Source: Jejuia rubra (GTDB taxonomy: Bacteria > Bacteroidota > Bacteroidia > Flavobacteriales > Flavobacteriaceae). From it: a stretch of DNA of 61,533 bases. The stretch's first letter is position 1; the number at the start of each line of letters is the position of its first letter. The stretch is taken from NCBI RefSeq assembly GCF_042684665.1, contig NZ_JBHULY010000003.1, positions 1-61,533 on the forward strand, read 5' to 3'. Made by a program: the position numbers and the translations under genes. Positions 53,219 through 61,533 of this stretch are shown in pieces. The notes beneath the pieces were generated by a model, which was not told the origin of the DNA, ran no database searches, and was given only the letters and a program-made list of their open reading frames with translations.

Positions 53219-53225
53219 AAAGATA
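53218..53225 (-). promoter_or_regulatory. Candidate -7 box for gntR-galactose operon
   Basis: On the minus strand TATCTTTG matches TAnnTTTG and abuts the GTG start, implying a very short or leaderless message or a start a few codons later. The inverted-repeat operator covers the -33 region. Confidence 0.4.
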
Positions 53226-53243
53226 CTGAAAAATACGTTAAAA

Positions 53244-53269
53244 AACCTACTAGACCCTACTAGTTGGTT
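53244..53269. promoter_or_regulatory. Inverted-repeat operator between gntR and the symporter
   Basis: Arms AACCTACTAG and CTAGTTGGTT, separated by ACCCTA, match as inverted copies at nine of ten positions. It overlaps the -33 region of the predicted gntR promoter and lies 40 to 65 bases upstream of the symporter -7 box. This is the expected size and shape for a GntR/LacI-like dimer site. Confidence 0.6.
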
Positions 53270-53308
53270 TTTTTATAAATTCGTCCAACATTTATTAAAT
53301 TAAAAACA

Positions 53309-53316
53309 TATATTTG
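53309..53316 (+). promoter_or_regulatory. Candidate -7 box for the symporter
   Basis: TATATTTG, an exact TAnnTTTG, 37 bases before the ATG; no -33 TTG at the usual distance. Confidence 0.45.
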
Positions 53317-53352
53317 GAAATCCTTTATTAATAACCAACTAAATAAATTTTT

Positions 53353-54999
53353 ATGTCAGCAGGATTCGGTACTTGGGATTATGTGGTGTTTGTGGCCTAT
53401 GCCATTTTAATTCTGGGGGTGGGACTTTGGGTGTCCCGTGACAAGAAAGGGCACCAAAAAAATGCAGAGGACTATTTTCTGGCAAGTAAATCTTTGCCAT
53501 GGTGGGCTATTGGTGCTTCACTGATTGCAGCAAATATTTCGGCCGAACAATTTATAGGCATGTCTGGTTCTGGTTTCGCATCTGGTTTGGCCATTGCCTC
53601 CTATGAGTGGATGGCGGCACTAACTTTAATAATTGTAGGGAAATATTTTCTACCGATTTTTATTGAAAAGGGGTTATACACTATTCCAGAATTTGTTGAA
53701 AAGCGGTTTTCTACCAATTTAAAGACCATTCTTGCTGTTTTTTGGATAGGTCTTTACGTGTTTGTTAATCTTGCTTCCGTACTATATTTAGGAGCTTTGG
53801 CATTGCAGACTATTATGGGAATCCCTTTGATTTATGGTATTATGGGGCTGGCTATGTTTGCTGCAGCATACTCTTTGTATGGAGGGTTGTCCGCTGTAGC
53901 CTGGACGGATGTTATTCAAGTAGTATTCTTGGTGCTAGGCGGATTGGTAACAACTTACTTGGCATTAAATACAGTTTCGGGTGGCGAAGGTTTTGTTGCT
54001 GGTCTAACTACTGTTTATGAAACCGTTCCTGAAAGATTTGAAATGATTTTGGATGAGTCCAATCCGGAATATAAAAATTTACCTGGTATCGCCGTTCTTG
54101 TTGGGGGCATGTGGGTCGCAAACTTGTATTATTGGGGATTCAACCAATATATCATACAAAGAACCCTTGCTGCCAAATCTTTGGAAGAATCTCAAAAGGG
54201 CATTTTATTTGCTGCATTTTTGAAATTACTAATTCCGCTAATAGTTGTTATACCCGGTATAGCGGCCTATGTTATCATAAACGACCCAGAACTAATGGCA
54301 GGCTTGGGTGATATCGCATTACAAAACTCTCCTCTTGAAAAGAAGGATAACGCTTATCCGTGGCTATTGCAGTTTTTGCCAACAGGCCTCAAAGGAGTTG
54401 CATTTGCCGCCCTTGCAGCCGCTATTGTGTCATCGCTTGCTTCAATGCTAAATTCTACTTCTACCATCTTTACTATGGATATTTACAAGGAGTATTTTAA
54501 TAAAGATGCGGATGATAGGAAAACTGTAAATGTTGGTAGAATCTCAGCCACAATTGCTTTGGTTATTGCATGTATTATGGCCCCTCTTTTAGGAGGGATA
54601 GACCAAGCATTCCAATTTATACAGGAATATACTGGTATTGTTAGTCCAGGTATTTTGGCTGTATTTTTACTGGGTCTTTTTTGGAAGAAAACTACCAATA
54701 AGGCGGCAATTACTGGAGCATTAACGTCTATTCCTATAGCGATGTATTTTAAGGTGGCGCCCAAAGGGTGGTCGTCTTCACCTATTTTTGTGGATGTGCC
54801 CTTTATGGATCAAATGGGCTATACCCTGCTGCTTACAATGGGCGTAATCGCTTTGGTAAGTTATGCCCAACATAAGGGAGCAGATGATAAAAAAGGCATC
54901 CCGGTTACCAAACAGTTGTTCAAAACTTCACCTTTGTTTAACATTGGTGCATTTGCAGTAATGCTAGTATTAACGGTACTCTATGCCTTGTTTTGGTAA
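53353..54999 (+). CDS. Sodium/sugar symporter (SSS family)
   Basis: A 548-residue inner-membrane transporter with about 14 helices, of the sodium:solute symporter family (vSGLT-like). Landmarks: AEDYFLASKSLPWWAIGASL, ANISAEQFIGMSGSGFASGL near the sodium site, GGLSAVAWTDVIQ and ALAAAIVSSLASMLNSTSTIFTMD. Its divergence from the galactose operon, with a shared operator, makes galactose (or glucose) the likely substrate. A terminator follows at 55026. Confidence 0.92.
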   Translation: MSAGFGTWDYVVFVAYAILILGVGLWVSRDKKGHQKNAEDYFLASKSLPWWAIGASLIAANISAEQFIGMSGSGFASGLAIASYEWMAALTLIIVGKYFLPIFIEKGLYTIPEFVEKRFSTNLKTILAVFWIGLYVFVNLASVLYLGALALQTIMGIPLIYGIMGLAMFAAAYSLYGGLSAVAWTDVIQVVFLVLGGLVTTYLALNTVSGGEGFVAGLTTVYETVPERFEMILDESNPEYKNLPGIAVLVGGMWVANLYYWGFNQYIIQRTLAAKSLEESQKGILFAAFLKLLIPLIVVIPGIAAYVIINDPELMAGLGDIALQNSPLEKKDNAYPWLLQFLPTGLKGVAFAALAAAIVSSLASMLNSTSTIFTMDIYKEYFNKDADDRKTVNVGRISATIALVIACIMAPLLGGIDQAFQFIQEYTGIVSPGILAVFLLGLFWKKTTNKAAITGALTSIPIAMYFKVAPKGWSSSPIFVDVPFMDQMGYTLLLTMGVIALVSYAQHKGADDKKGIPVTKQLFKTSPLFNIGAFAVMLVLTVLYALFW

Positions 55000-55025
55000 A
55001 TGCTTTCTGAACGGATAAACAATAA

Positions 55026-55053
55026 CTTCAACCCTTACGTTGGAGCTTTTTTG
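55026..55053 (+). terminator. Terminator after the symporter
   Basis: Seven-pair stem cttcaac/gttggag (one G-U pair) with a six-base loop and ctttttt after it. Confidence 0.65.
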
Positions 55054-55241
55054 TGCCTGTTAAGGGTGATCTTACTTATAGTTGAAAGTTAGGGTTAAAT
55101 CCAATGAACCTTGAAGTGATGTAATCGGCTGAATAATTCCATTAAATCTATCATAAACTATTTTCCTCTTTTTTCTAAAAGTAGTATTTTGGCACGGTTA
55201 TTAGTTATTTACTTATAATCGAATTGCTTAAGTATTCCCCT

Positions 55242-58154
55242 ATGCGCCATATCTATTTCATTTTAATTACTCTCACCTGCCTTTCTTCGTATGCCCAGAG
55301 TACCTTAAATCCACTTTTATCTCAGGACAAGGAGGCTCAAAAAAAATGGGTGGATAGTGTTTACAATTCACTATCGCTTAAAGAAAAAGTTGGGCAATTA
55401 TATATGGTTCAGGTAATGTCCAATCAAGATGTTGCAACCAAGAATAAAATTGTCAAACTCATACAGGATCATCATATTGGAGGTATCATCTATTCCAATG
55501 GAGGCCCAAAGCGACAAGCTAGTTTAAACAATGAATTACAGGCAATTTCTAAAACCCCAATGCTAATAGGAATGGATGCCGAATGGGGTTTGAGTATGCG
55601 ATTGGATTCTACATATGCGTTTCCTTGGAATATGACCTTGGGAGCCATAAAGGATAACAAAATGGTGGAAAAAACGGGGCGTTATATTGGAGAACATTGT
55701 AAAAGACTGGGTGTTCATTTTAATTTTGCTCCAGTGGTGGACATCAATACGAATCCAAAGAACCCGATAATAGGCAACCGTTCCTTTGGCGAGGATAGGG
55801 ATAACGTCACCGAAAAAGCGTTGTCTTTTATGAAAGGGATGCAGAGTGCCGGGGTTTTGGCCAATGCCAAGCATTTTCCTGGGCATGGGGATACTGAACA
55901 AGATTCGCATTTAACGTTGCCCACTATTAGTTTTGACGCAAAGCGAATCGATTCAATAGAGCTATATCCTTACAGGCAACTAATTTCAAAAGGCTTATCC
56001 AGCGTAATGGTAGCCCATCTAAATGTGCCGAGTTTGGAACCAACGGGCTATCCATCTTCGCTTTCCAAACATATCGTTACCGATATTTTAAAAGATTCAC
56101 TTGGGTTTCAAGGACTCATTTTTACAGACGCACTCACTATGAAAGGTGCTGCGGATTTTAGTGATACAGGCGATATCGATTTGGCCGCCTTCAAAGCTGG
56201 GAATGATGTGATGTTGATGTCCGAAGATGTTGCTATAGGTGTTGAAAAGCTATTGGGGGCTATTAATAGTGGAGACATTTCGGAGGAGCGTTTGGCGCAT
56301 TCCGTTAAAAAGATTTTATTGGCAAAATACAAAGTCGGTTTGCACAATTATGAGCCTATCGGATTGTATAATTTAGATAGCGATTTGAATCGTTTAAAGG
56401 ACGATATCCTTTATGAGGAGTTAATGGAAAACGCCATTACGGTGGTGAAAAATGAAGGGAGTTTGGTACCCCTAACGCGATTGGAAACAAAAAGTATTGC
56501 CTATGTACAAATGGGAGATGATGATGGGAGTGTATTTCTGAGGGAATTGAAAAAATATGCCAAAGTCCACCAGATTACTGATGACAATCTGTACACATTG
56601 ATGAAGAAATTGCAACCTTATAATACAGTGATAGTTGGATTTCACCGGTCCAATGCGAATCCTTGGAAAGCCCATGAATTTAGTAGCAGGGAATTGGTGT
56701 GGTTATACGAAATCGCTAGGGTGCATGATGTTATTTTGGATGTGTTTACCAAGCCTTATGCCTTGGAGGATTTAAAAACCTTTGAGAATTTCGAAAGTGT
56801 TATTGTCAGTTATCAAAACAGTAAGATAGCTCAGGAAAAATCCGCTCAATTGATATTTGGGGCTATCCCTGCAAAAGGATGTTTACCCGTTTCCATCGGT
56901 GAATTTTACAAAGCCGGAGATGGCATAGAAAACAATGCTATCAAGCGTTTGGGGTATACATTGCCCGAACGGGTGGGTATGAGCTCTGAACGGTTAAAAA
57001 AAGTGGATTCTATAGCTCAAGTGGCGGTGGATTCAATGATGACACCGGGCATTCAGCTATTAATAGCCCGTAAAGGAAAAGTGGTTTACAACAAAAATTT
57101 CGGAAAGCATACCTATAAAGGCAAGGAAAAAATAACTTTTGAGGATATATATGATGTAGCTTCACTAACCAAAATATTAGCCACATTACCTTTGGTTATG
57201 GAACTGGAGGAAAAAGGGGTATTGTCACTTGATAGTCCGCTTTCAGAATTATTGCCGGAATATAAAGGTTCAAATAAAGAAAATATCACCGTTAAGCAAA
57301 TGCTGTCCCATTATGCGCGATTGCGTCCTTGGGAGCCGTTTTACTATCACACCTTGGACAGCATTACCAAACGGCCAAGCGGTAAATATTATAGAACAGA
57401 ACGTAGCAAAAAATTCGATATCGAAGTCACCAAAAACCTTTACCTCCGAACGGATTATCAGGATTCCATCCAGAAGATTATTCGAGAATCCGAACTTTTG
57501 GAGCGTCTGCGGTATCGATACAGCGACTTTCCCTATTATATTTTAAAGAAATTTATAGAGGAACATTACGACCAAGGACTGGACGAGTTAGTACAGACAC
57601 ATTTTTATCAGTCCTTAGGAGCCAATTATACCATGTACAATCCGTATCGAAAGATAAGCAATACTCATATTGTGCCGACGGAGGTAGATGATTATTATCG
57701 CTATACGAAGATTCATGGGTATGTGCACGACATGGGTGCGGCAATGCAAAATGGAGTAGGGGGGCACGCAGGTGTGTTTAGTAACGCCAACGATGTAGCA
57801 AAAATAATGCAATTGTATTTACAAAAGGGTTTTTACGGAGGCAAGCGCTATCTAAGCCCTCAAACTATTGAAAAATTCAATACCTGTTATTTTTGTGCGA
57901 AGGATAACAGGCGCGGCGTAGGTTTCGATAAGCCCCAATTGGGTGATGCCGGTCCTACATGTGGGTGTATTTCGATGACCAGTTTTGGGCATTCCGGATT
58001 TACGGGCACTTATGCTTGGGCGGACCCTGAGGAGGAAATTGTATATGTGTTTTTAGCAAATCGAACCTACCCAAAAGCAGGGAGGAACCGATTGCTAAAG
58101 GAAAATATAAGAACGGAAATACAGCGCTACATTTATGACGCGATTGTAGATTAG
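55242..58154 (+). CDS. GH3 beta-N-acetylglucosaminidase fused to a serine hydrolase (beta-lactamase-like) domain
   Basis: A 970-residue exported two-enzyme protein; the signal peptide ends SYAQ. The N-terminal half (about 30-370) is a NagZ-like GH3 barrel with KHFPGHGDTEQDSH (from K210), the His/Asp loop typical of NagZ, and nucleophile D296 in GLIFTDALTMKGA. A GH3 C-terminal-like domain (about 385-560) follows. The last part (about 580-970) is a beta-lactamase/penicillin-binding-like domain with S641-x-x-K644 (SLTK), a YSD-type motif and HSGFTGT in place of KTG. It likely trims cell-wall muropeptides (GlcNAc and peptide). The ATG at 55242 was chosen over a TTG six codons earlier. Confidence 0.92.
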   Translation: MRHIYFILITLTCLSSYAQSTLNPLLSQDKEAQKKWVDSVYNSLSLKEKVGQLYMVQVMSNQDVATKNKIVKLIQDHHIGGIIYSNGGPKRQASLNNELQAISKTPMLIGMDAEWGLSMRLDSTYAFPWNMTLGAIKDNKMVEKTGRYIGEHCKRLGVHFNFAPVVDINTNPKNPIIGNRSFGEDRDNVTEKALSFMKGMQSAGVLANAKHFPGHGDTEQDSHLTLPTISFDAKRIDSIELYPYRQLISKGLSSVMVAHLNVPSLEPTGYPSSLSKHIVTDILKDSLGFQGLIFTDALTMKGAADFSDTGDIDLAAFKAGNDVMLMSEDVAIGVEKLLGAINSGDISEERLAHSVKKILLAKYKVGLHNYEPIGLYNLDSDLNRLKDDILYEELMENAITVVKNEGSLVPLTRLETKSIAYVQMGDDDGSVFLRELKKYAKVHQITDDNLYTLMKKLQPYNTVIVGFHRSNANPWKAHEFSSRELVWLYEIARVHDVILDVFTKPYALEDLKTFENFESVIVSYQNSKIAQEKSAQLIFGAIPAKGCLPVSIGEFYKAGDGIENNAIKRLGYTLPERVGMSSERLKKVDSIAQVAVDSMMTPGIQLLIARKGKVVYNKNFGKHTYKGKEKITFEDIYDVASLTKILATLPLVMELEEKGVLSLDSPLSELLPEYKGSNKENITVKQMLSHYARLRPWEPFYYHTLDSITKRPSGKYYRTERSKKFDIEVTKNLYLRTDYQDSIQKIIRESELLERLRYRYSDFPYYILKKFIEEHYDQGLDELVQTHFYQSLGANYTMYNPYRKISNTHIVPTEVDDYYRYTKIHGYVHDMGAAMQNGVGGHAGVFSNANDVAKIMQLYLQKGFYGGKRYLSPQTIEKFNTCYFCAKDNRRGVGFDKPQLGDAGPTCGCISMTSFGHSGFTGTYAWADPEEEIVYVFLANRTYPKAGRNRLLKENIRTEIQRYIYDAIVD

Positions 58155-58272
58155 CAGTACCTAGAGTGCCTATAGTTATAAGTACTTGGAGTTTTTAGTA
58201 ACTTTCAACACTTAGAATTTTGGACATTTGCAACTTAAGACACTGATAACTTTTAATACTTGAAACTTAAAA
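58155..58272. repeat. Degenerate ACTTAGAA-like repeats between the GH3 fusion and bshA
   Basis: Seven or so degenerate copies of a word like (g)cactta(g)aa / acttgaaact follow each other (gtacttggagt, acacttagaat, caacttaagac, atacttgaaac). No ORF. Similar AGTACTTAGAG-type strings are, from memory, usual between flavobacterial genes. Confidence 0.35.
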
Positions 58273-58273
58273 T

Positions 58274-59410
58274 ATGAACATAGGAATAGTATGTTACCCA
58301 ACCTTTGGAGGTAGTGGTGTTGTAGCGACTGAATTGGGTTTGGAACTCTCAAAACGCGGACACGAAGTACATTTCATCACCTATAGCCAACCGGTAAGGT
58401 TGGAGCAAATAAGCCATAATGTGCATTACCATGAGGTGAACGTACCAGAATATCCGTTGTTTCATTATCAGCCTTATGAATTGGCATTATCTAGCAAATT
58501 GGTGGACATGGTAAAACTGCACGGCATCGAAATTTTGCATGTACATTATGCCATTCCGCACGCCTATGCGGCCTATATGGCAAAAAAGATGTTGCAGGAA
58601 GAAGGGATTTATGTGCCTATTGTCACAACGCTTCACGGTACGGATATCACTTTGGTAGGCAATCACCCTTTTTATAAACCTGCGGTGACTTTTAGTATCA
58701 ATAAATCCGATGCGGTTACGGCGGTATCCAAAAGCTTGAAGGAGGATACCATGCGATTGTTTGACGTAAAGAACGACATTCAAGTGGTGCCGAACTTTAT
58801 CGATTTGGACAAATACAACCATAGTTTTACGGATTGTCAGCGTGGCATGATGGCTGATGAAAACGAAAAAATCATCACTCATATCAGTAATTTGAGGCCA
58901 GTAAAGAGGGTTCATGATGTGATTAAGGTGTTTTATGGTATCCAAAAAGAAATCCCTGCAAAACTGATGTTTATAGGTGAAGGCCCTGAAAAGGAAAACG
59001 TAGAGCTACAGTGTCGCGAACTGGGCATTTTAGATAAAGTGATTTTCTTCGGAAGAAGTAACGAGATTGATAAGATATTATGCTTTAGTGACCTATTTCT
59101 GTTGCCCTCACAAACTGAGAGCTTTGGGTTGGCGGCCTTGGAGGCTATGGCCTCAAAAGTTGCCGTTATTTCAAGTAACACGGGCGGTATTCCAGAAGTA
59201 AATATTCATGGCTATTCCGGATTTTTAAGCGATGTGGGAGATGCGGACGATATGGTAAAGAATGCCCTCCATATTTTAAAGGATAAAGACCGATTAAAAA
59301 CTTTTAAGGATAATGCCAGGACCCAAGCCGAAAACTTCGATTTGCATCAAATAGTACCGCAATACGAGGCGGTTTATGAGGATACCTTGTCTAGGTGTTT
59401 GGTGTTGTAA
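58274..59410 (+). CDS. bshA: N-acetyl-alpha-D-glucosaminyl L-malate synthase (bacillithiol synthesis)
   Basis: A 378-residue GT4-family transferase that joins GlcNAc from UDP-GlcNAc to L-malate, the first step of bacillithiol synthesis. It begins MNIGIVCYPTFGGSGVVATE, with the typical G-G-S-G loop, carries LHVHYAIPHAYAAYMAKK and TLHGTDITLVG, and has the GT4 E-x7-E region in PSQTESFGLAALEAMASKV. Full length. Its neighbour, the GH3/serine-hydrolase protein, releases GlcNAc-peptides, but a metabolic link is only a guess. bshB and bshC are not in the window. Confidence 0.94.
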   Translation: MNIGIVCYPTFGGSGVVATELGLELSKRGHEVHFITYSQPVRLEQISHNVHYHEVNVPEYPLFHYQPYELALSSKLVDMVKLHGIEILHVHYAIPHAYAAYMAKKMLQEEGIYVPIVTTLHGTDITLVGNHPFYKPAVTFSINKSDAVTAVSKSLKEDTMRLFDVKNDIQVVPNFIDLDKYNHSFTDCQRGMMADENEKIITHISNLRPVKRVHDVIKVFYGIQKEIPAKLMFIGEGPEKENVELQCRELGILDKVIFFGRSNEIDKILCFSDLFLLPSQTESFGLAALEAMASKVAVISSNTGGIPEVNIHGYSGFLSDVGDADDMVKNALHILKDKDRLKTFKDNARTQAENFDLHQIVPQYEAVYEDTLSRCLVL

Positions 59411-59485
59411 GGTTTCTTTGTTTACTTTAATGGATTCGGATCAGTAGGAAGAGTATATAAGTATTTGCAACCACGCGGCGGGTGT

Positions 59486-59809
59486 TTATTTTTTTCTGTC
59501 TTCGAATGCTCTTATTGCCATATCTATTTCTTCTTGGCTTATTTGGTTGCCACAATAACGACAAATTTGAGCTTCAATTTTAATGGATTCCTTGCATTTG
59601 TCGCACTGTTTTCTTGGGTCAATTCCGTATCTCAAGATTAAAAAGGCAATCCATCCGGTCATTGGGTGGATTCCAAAAAGCATCCAAAGCTTGGAAACAC
59701 CCTTAATTTTCGCCCATTTTATACCATACCAAATAGGGATAAACCAGAAGAAAAATATAATCAATATTACAACAAACAAACCGATTGAACCATCAAATGC
59801 GTTTTTCAT
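59486..59809 (-). CDS. Small membrane protein with a zinc ribbon
   Basis: A 107-residue protein with two membrane helices (about 10-30, FVVILIIFFFWFIPIWYGI, and 42-62, LFGIHPMTGWIAFLILRYG), then a zinc-ribbon C-x2-C (CDKCKE) and C-x2-C (CRYCGN) separated by ten residues. The C-terminal helix (EEIDMAIRAFEDRKK) is charged. No named family is recognised. It faces away from bshA and precedes the rsgA end. Confidence 0.75.
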   Translation of the reverse strand: MKNAFDGSIGLFVVILIIFFFWFIPIWYGIKWAKIKGVSKLWMLFGIHPMTGWIAFLILRYGIDPRKQCDKCKESIKIEAQICRYCGNQISQEEIDMAIRAFEDRKK

Positions 59810-59941
59810 AATATTGTTTTAAATCTTGGGCTTTGGTTGTTTTAATAATGTTTTTTACAATAGGCCTCTAAGGTCTTATGTTTGAATAGCAATGGATTAT
59901 GGAGACTACATTTCAGTTTACAATATACTTTAATTAAGTGA

Positions 59942-59975
59942 AATAGCGGCTTGAATTGACTCTCAAACCGCTATT
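59942..59975 (-). terminator. Hairpin at the 3' side of rsgA
   Basis: Perfect eight-base arms AATAGCGG/CCGCTATT with inner TTGA/TCAA pairing. No clear T-run follows on the minus strand, so termination is uncertain. Confidence 0.4.
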
Positions 59976-59996
59976 GCCTATACATTGTTACTGAGC

Positions 59997-61064
59997 TCAG
60001 TACTTATTTGAATTTTTTAAAGTTTTAAATTGCTTGACTATTTTTCCAAAATTTTTGTCTTTTTTACGTTTTTCAGCAACAGTTGATTCAAAATGTTCTT
60101 TTTCTCGTTTCATTTTTAGATAATTTTCATAGAACAGTTTATCTACTTTTTCACCTTCAACGGCCGCCACAACAGCACAACCAATTTCAATGGTATGGGT
60201 GCAATCTTTAAACTTACAGTTTTTGGAAAGCTCAACTATTTTTTCAAATGTCTTTTCCAATCCTTCCACTGAATCTGCAATACCCACTTCTCTTATTCCG
60301 GGATTATCAATTATAATACCTCCATTTTCGAGCACTATTAATTCTCTGTGGCTTGTAACGTGTCGTCCTTTATTCGTACTTGTGCTAATCGTATTTGTCT
60401 TCATCAATTGTTTACCCGAAAGGTTGTTTAAAAGGCTTGATTTTCCCACTCCTGACGAGCCCAACAAACAGTAAGTTTTGCCCTTCAATATATACTCTTT
60501 CACTTTCTCAATCCCTTTTTGGGATTCATTGCTTATAGCAATTACTGGTACTTGCTTCACTCTTTCTTGAGATCTGGACATCAAATCAGTTAAAACAGTA
60601 TCGTTTATCAAGTCAATTTTATTGAGAATGACAATCGGTTTTACATTGGATGTATTGCATATTGTTAGATATCTTTCTATTCGATTGATATTAAAATCTC
60701 TGTCAACGGCTTGTACTATAAAAGCAAAGTCAATATTTGTTGCTATGATTTGTTTCTCTCCTTGTTTGGCGACTGCTTGTCTTTCAATGATGGTTTTTCT
60801 GGGAAAAATAGAATGTATGAGAACTATATGATCATCATATTCAGAAATTGCAACCCAATCCCCCACAGCGGGAAAATCTTTGCGAGTATCTGCAGTATAT
60901 CTTAAGTTTCCTGTAATTTCTGCATGGAACTCTCCTTTTTCCGTTTTAACAATATATCTTTCTTTATGCTCTGAAATAATTCTTCCAATTTCAAAGTCTG
61001 TTAGATTATGCTGAATTCTTAGTTCTTCTATTTTGTCGTTATATCCGAAATGTTCTAATTTCAT
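59997..61064 (-). CDS. rsgA: Ribosome small-subunit-dependent GTPase A
   Basis: A 355-residue circularly permuted GTPase that assists late 30S maturation. An N-terminal OB fold (about 20-95) precedes the GTPase, where the base-recognition motif NKID (148-151) comes before Walker A GSSGVGKSS (202-210), the permuted order typical of the family. The C-terminal zinc region is NCKFKDCTHTIEIGCAV, and the tail is Lys-rich. It faces the window's right edge; its promoter must lie within the last 470 bases. Confidence 0.95.
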   Translation of the reverse strand: MKLEHFGYNDKIEELRIQHNLTDFEIGRIISEHKERYIVKTEKGEFHAEITGNLRYTADTRKDFPAVGDWVAISEYDDHIVLIHSIFPRKTIIERQAVAKQGEKQIIATNIDFAFIVQAVDRDFNINRIERYLTICNTSNVKPIVILNKIDLINDTVLTDLMSRSQERVKQVPVIAISNESQKGIEKVKEYILKGKTYCLLGSSGVGKSSLLNNLSGKQLMKTNTISTSTNKGRHVTSHRELIVLENGGIIIDNPGIREVGIADSVEGLEKTFEKIVELSKNCKFKDCTHTIEIGCAVVAAVEGEKVDKLFYENYLKMKREKEHFESTVAEKRKKDKNFGKIVKQFKTLKNSNKY

Positions 61065-61533
61065 ATTCTATGTGTTTTAAATTATTGTAAACGCTTCAGT
61101 ACTTATAAATCAATTAAATACAGAAACGTACACAAGGGATGTGTTTATTTGTAAAAATGTAAATAAGCAGAAATGCTTCAGATGATTACCTGAAGAAAAG
61201 AAGGGTGGTAGCCAAAGAAAATTGACTATCTATTTTACAATATCCGAATAACATATTACGGATGTAATAGACATAAAATTTAATTAGAATACAAAATTAA
61301 GAAAATCCTCTTATATAGCTTAAAGAAAAAGAATGTTTTGGCTTAAGCACATCGGTTACATATGTGGAAAGTCGTTTGGGGTAGAGGTTAGCTTTGAAAG
61401 TACACACCAAAGTGAAAACCTCAAGGATTTTCGTAAGTAAGCCTTTACTAGCAATGAATTATATACGTCTTAAGTTTGATTCTCTGTAAATTTGGATACT
61501 AACCAGAAAGAACAAAAGAGAGAATTAAGGTTA
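61065..61533. other. Gene-free right edge
   Basis: About 470 bases upstream of rsgA without an ORF that I would support, and no tRNA-like fold was seen. A short imperfect palindrome (atccg...cggat, 61241-61262) is present. The region could contain the rsgA promoter and the far end of a gene beyond the window. Confidence 0.4.

Noticed and set aside
58487..58945. 152-residue minus-strand ORF
   Set aside because: Antisense shadow of bshA with no recognisable domain.

Overview
The window looks like a chromosomal segment of a marine-type member of the Flavobacteriaceae (Bacteroidetes). The reasons are: an AT-rich sequence; the gliding-motility genes gldF and gldG; C-terminal type IX secretion (T9SS) sorting domains; a SusC/SusD pair with a hybrid two-component regulator; bacillithiol synthesis (bshA); and -7 boxes of the Bacteroidetes type TAnnTTTG. 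No rRNA, tRNA, CRISPR array or intact mobile element was seen.

Left end (1-2710) is a decay zone. It holds a vanadium-haloperoxidase-like gene whose 5' part is out of frame, an RraA-like gene split by a one-base frameshift, and a stop-riddled relic of an IS1-type transposase. Next comes a compact polysaccharide-utilisation locus (2796-15235): HTCS sensor-regulator, a possible 30-residue membrane peptide, SusC, SusD, a GH88 unsaturated glucuronyl hydrolase and a GH2 glycosidase. From 15.6 to 19.2 kb a minus-strand run holds a tiny LuxR-type HTH protein, two tandem M28 peptidases, a small membrane protein and a DUF3108 protein. Divergent from it are a universal stress protein and a small cytochrome c behind a good Crp/Fnr-like site.

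From 20.7 to 31.7 kb the content is mostly core: a DUF4870 protein, two small ORFs beside an interspersed repeat, a DUF4412 protein, an aldo/keto reductase, dnaN, the gldF-[BamE-like ORF]-gldG set, a monooxygenase-like protein, SAM hydrolase, phoH and purC. From 31.8 to 37.4 kb there is a T9SS-exported PD40-repeat protein next to a membrane AraC regulator, then HAD phosphatase, alpha-carbonic anhydrase and YceI. grpE-dnaJ follow, then an ABC exporter, MscS channel, a probable outer-membrane protein and a sigma-54 activator lacking a DNA-binding domain, then PPK2.

The right part has a beta-helix lipoprotein, a Leloir galactose cluster (galT, galK, mutarotase, GntR regulator, and a divergent Na+/sugar symporter with an inverted-repeat operator between them), a GH3/serine-hydrolase fusion, bshA and rsgA. 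The GH2 enzyme of the PUL could supply monosaccharide to the Leloir cluster, but that link is inference.

The window is mainly ordinary flavobacterial chromosome and I found no clear new multi-gene system. The most promising leads are the 30-residue membrane ORF before susC, the ORF wedged with overlaps between gldF and gldG, the paired small ORFs at 21.3-21.6 kb, the Crp/Fnr-like site, the galactose operator, and the decayed left end.
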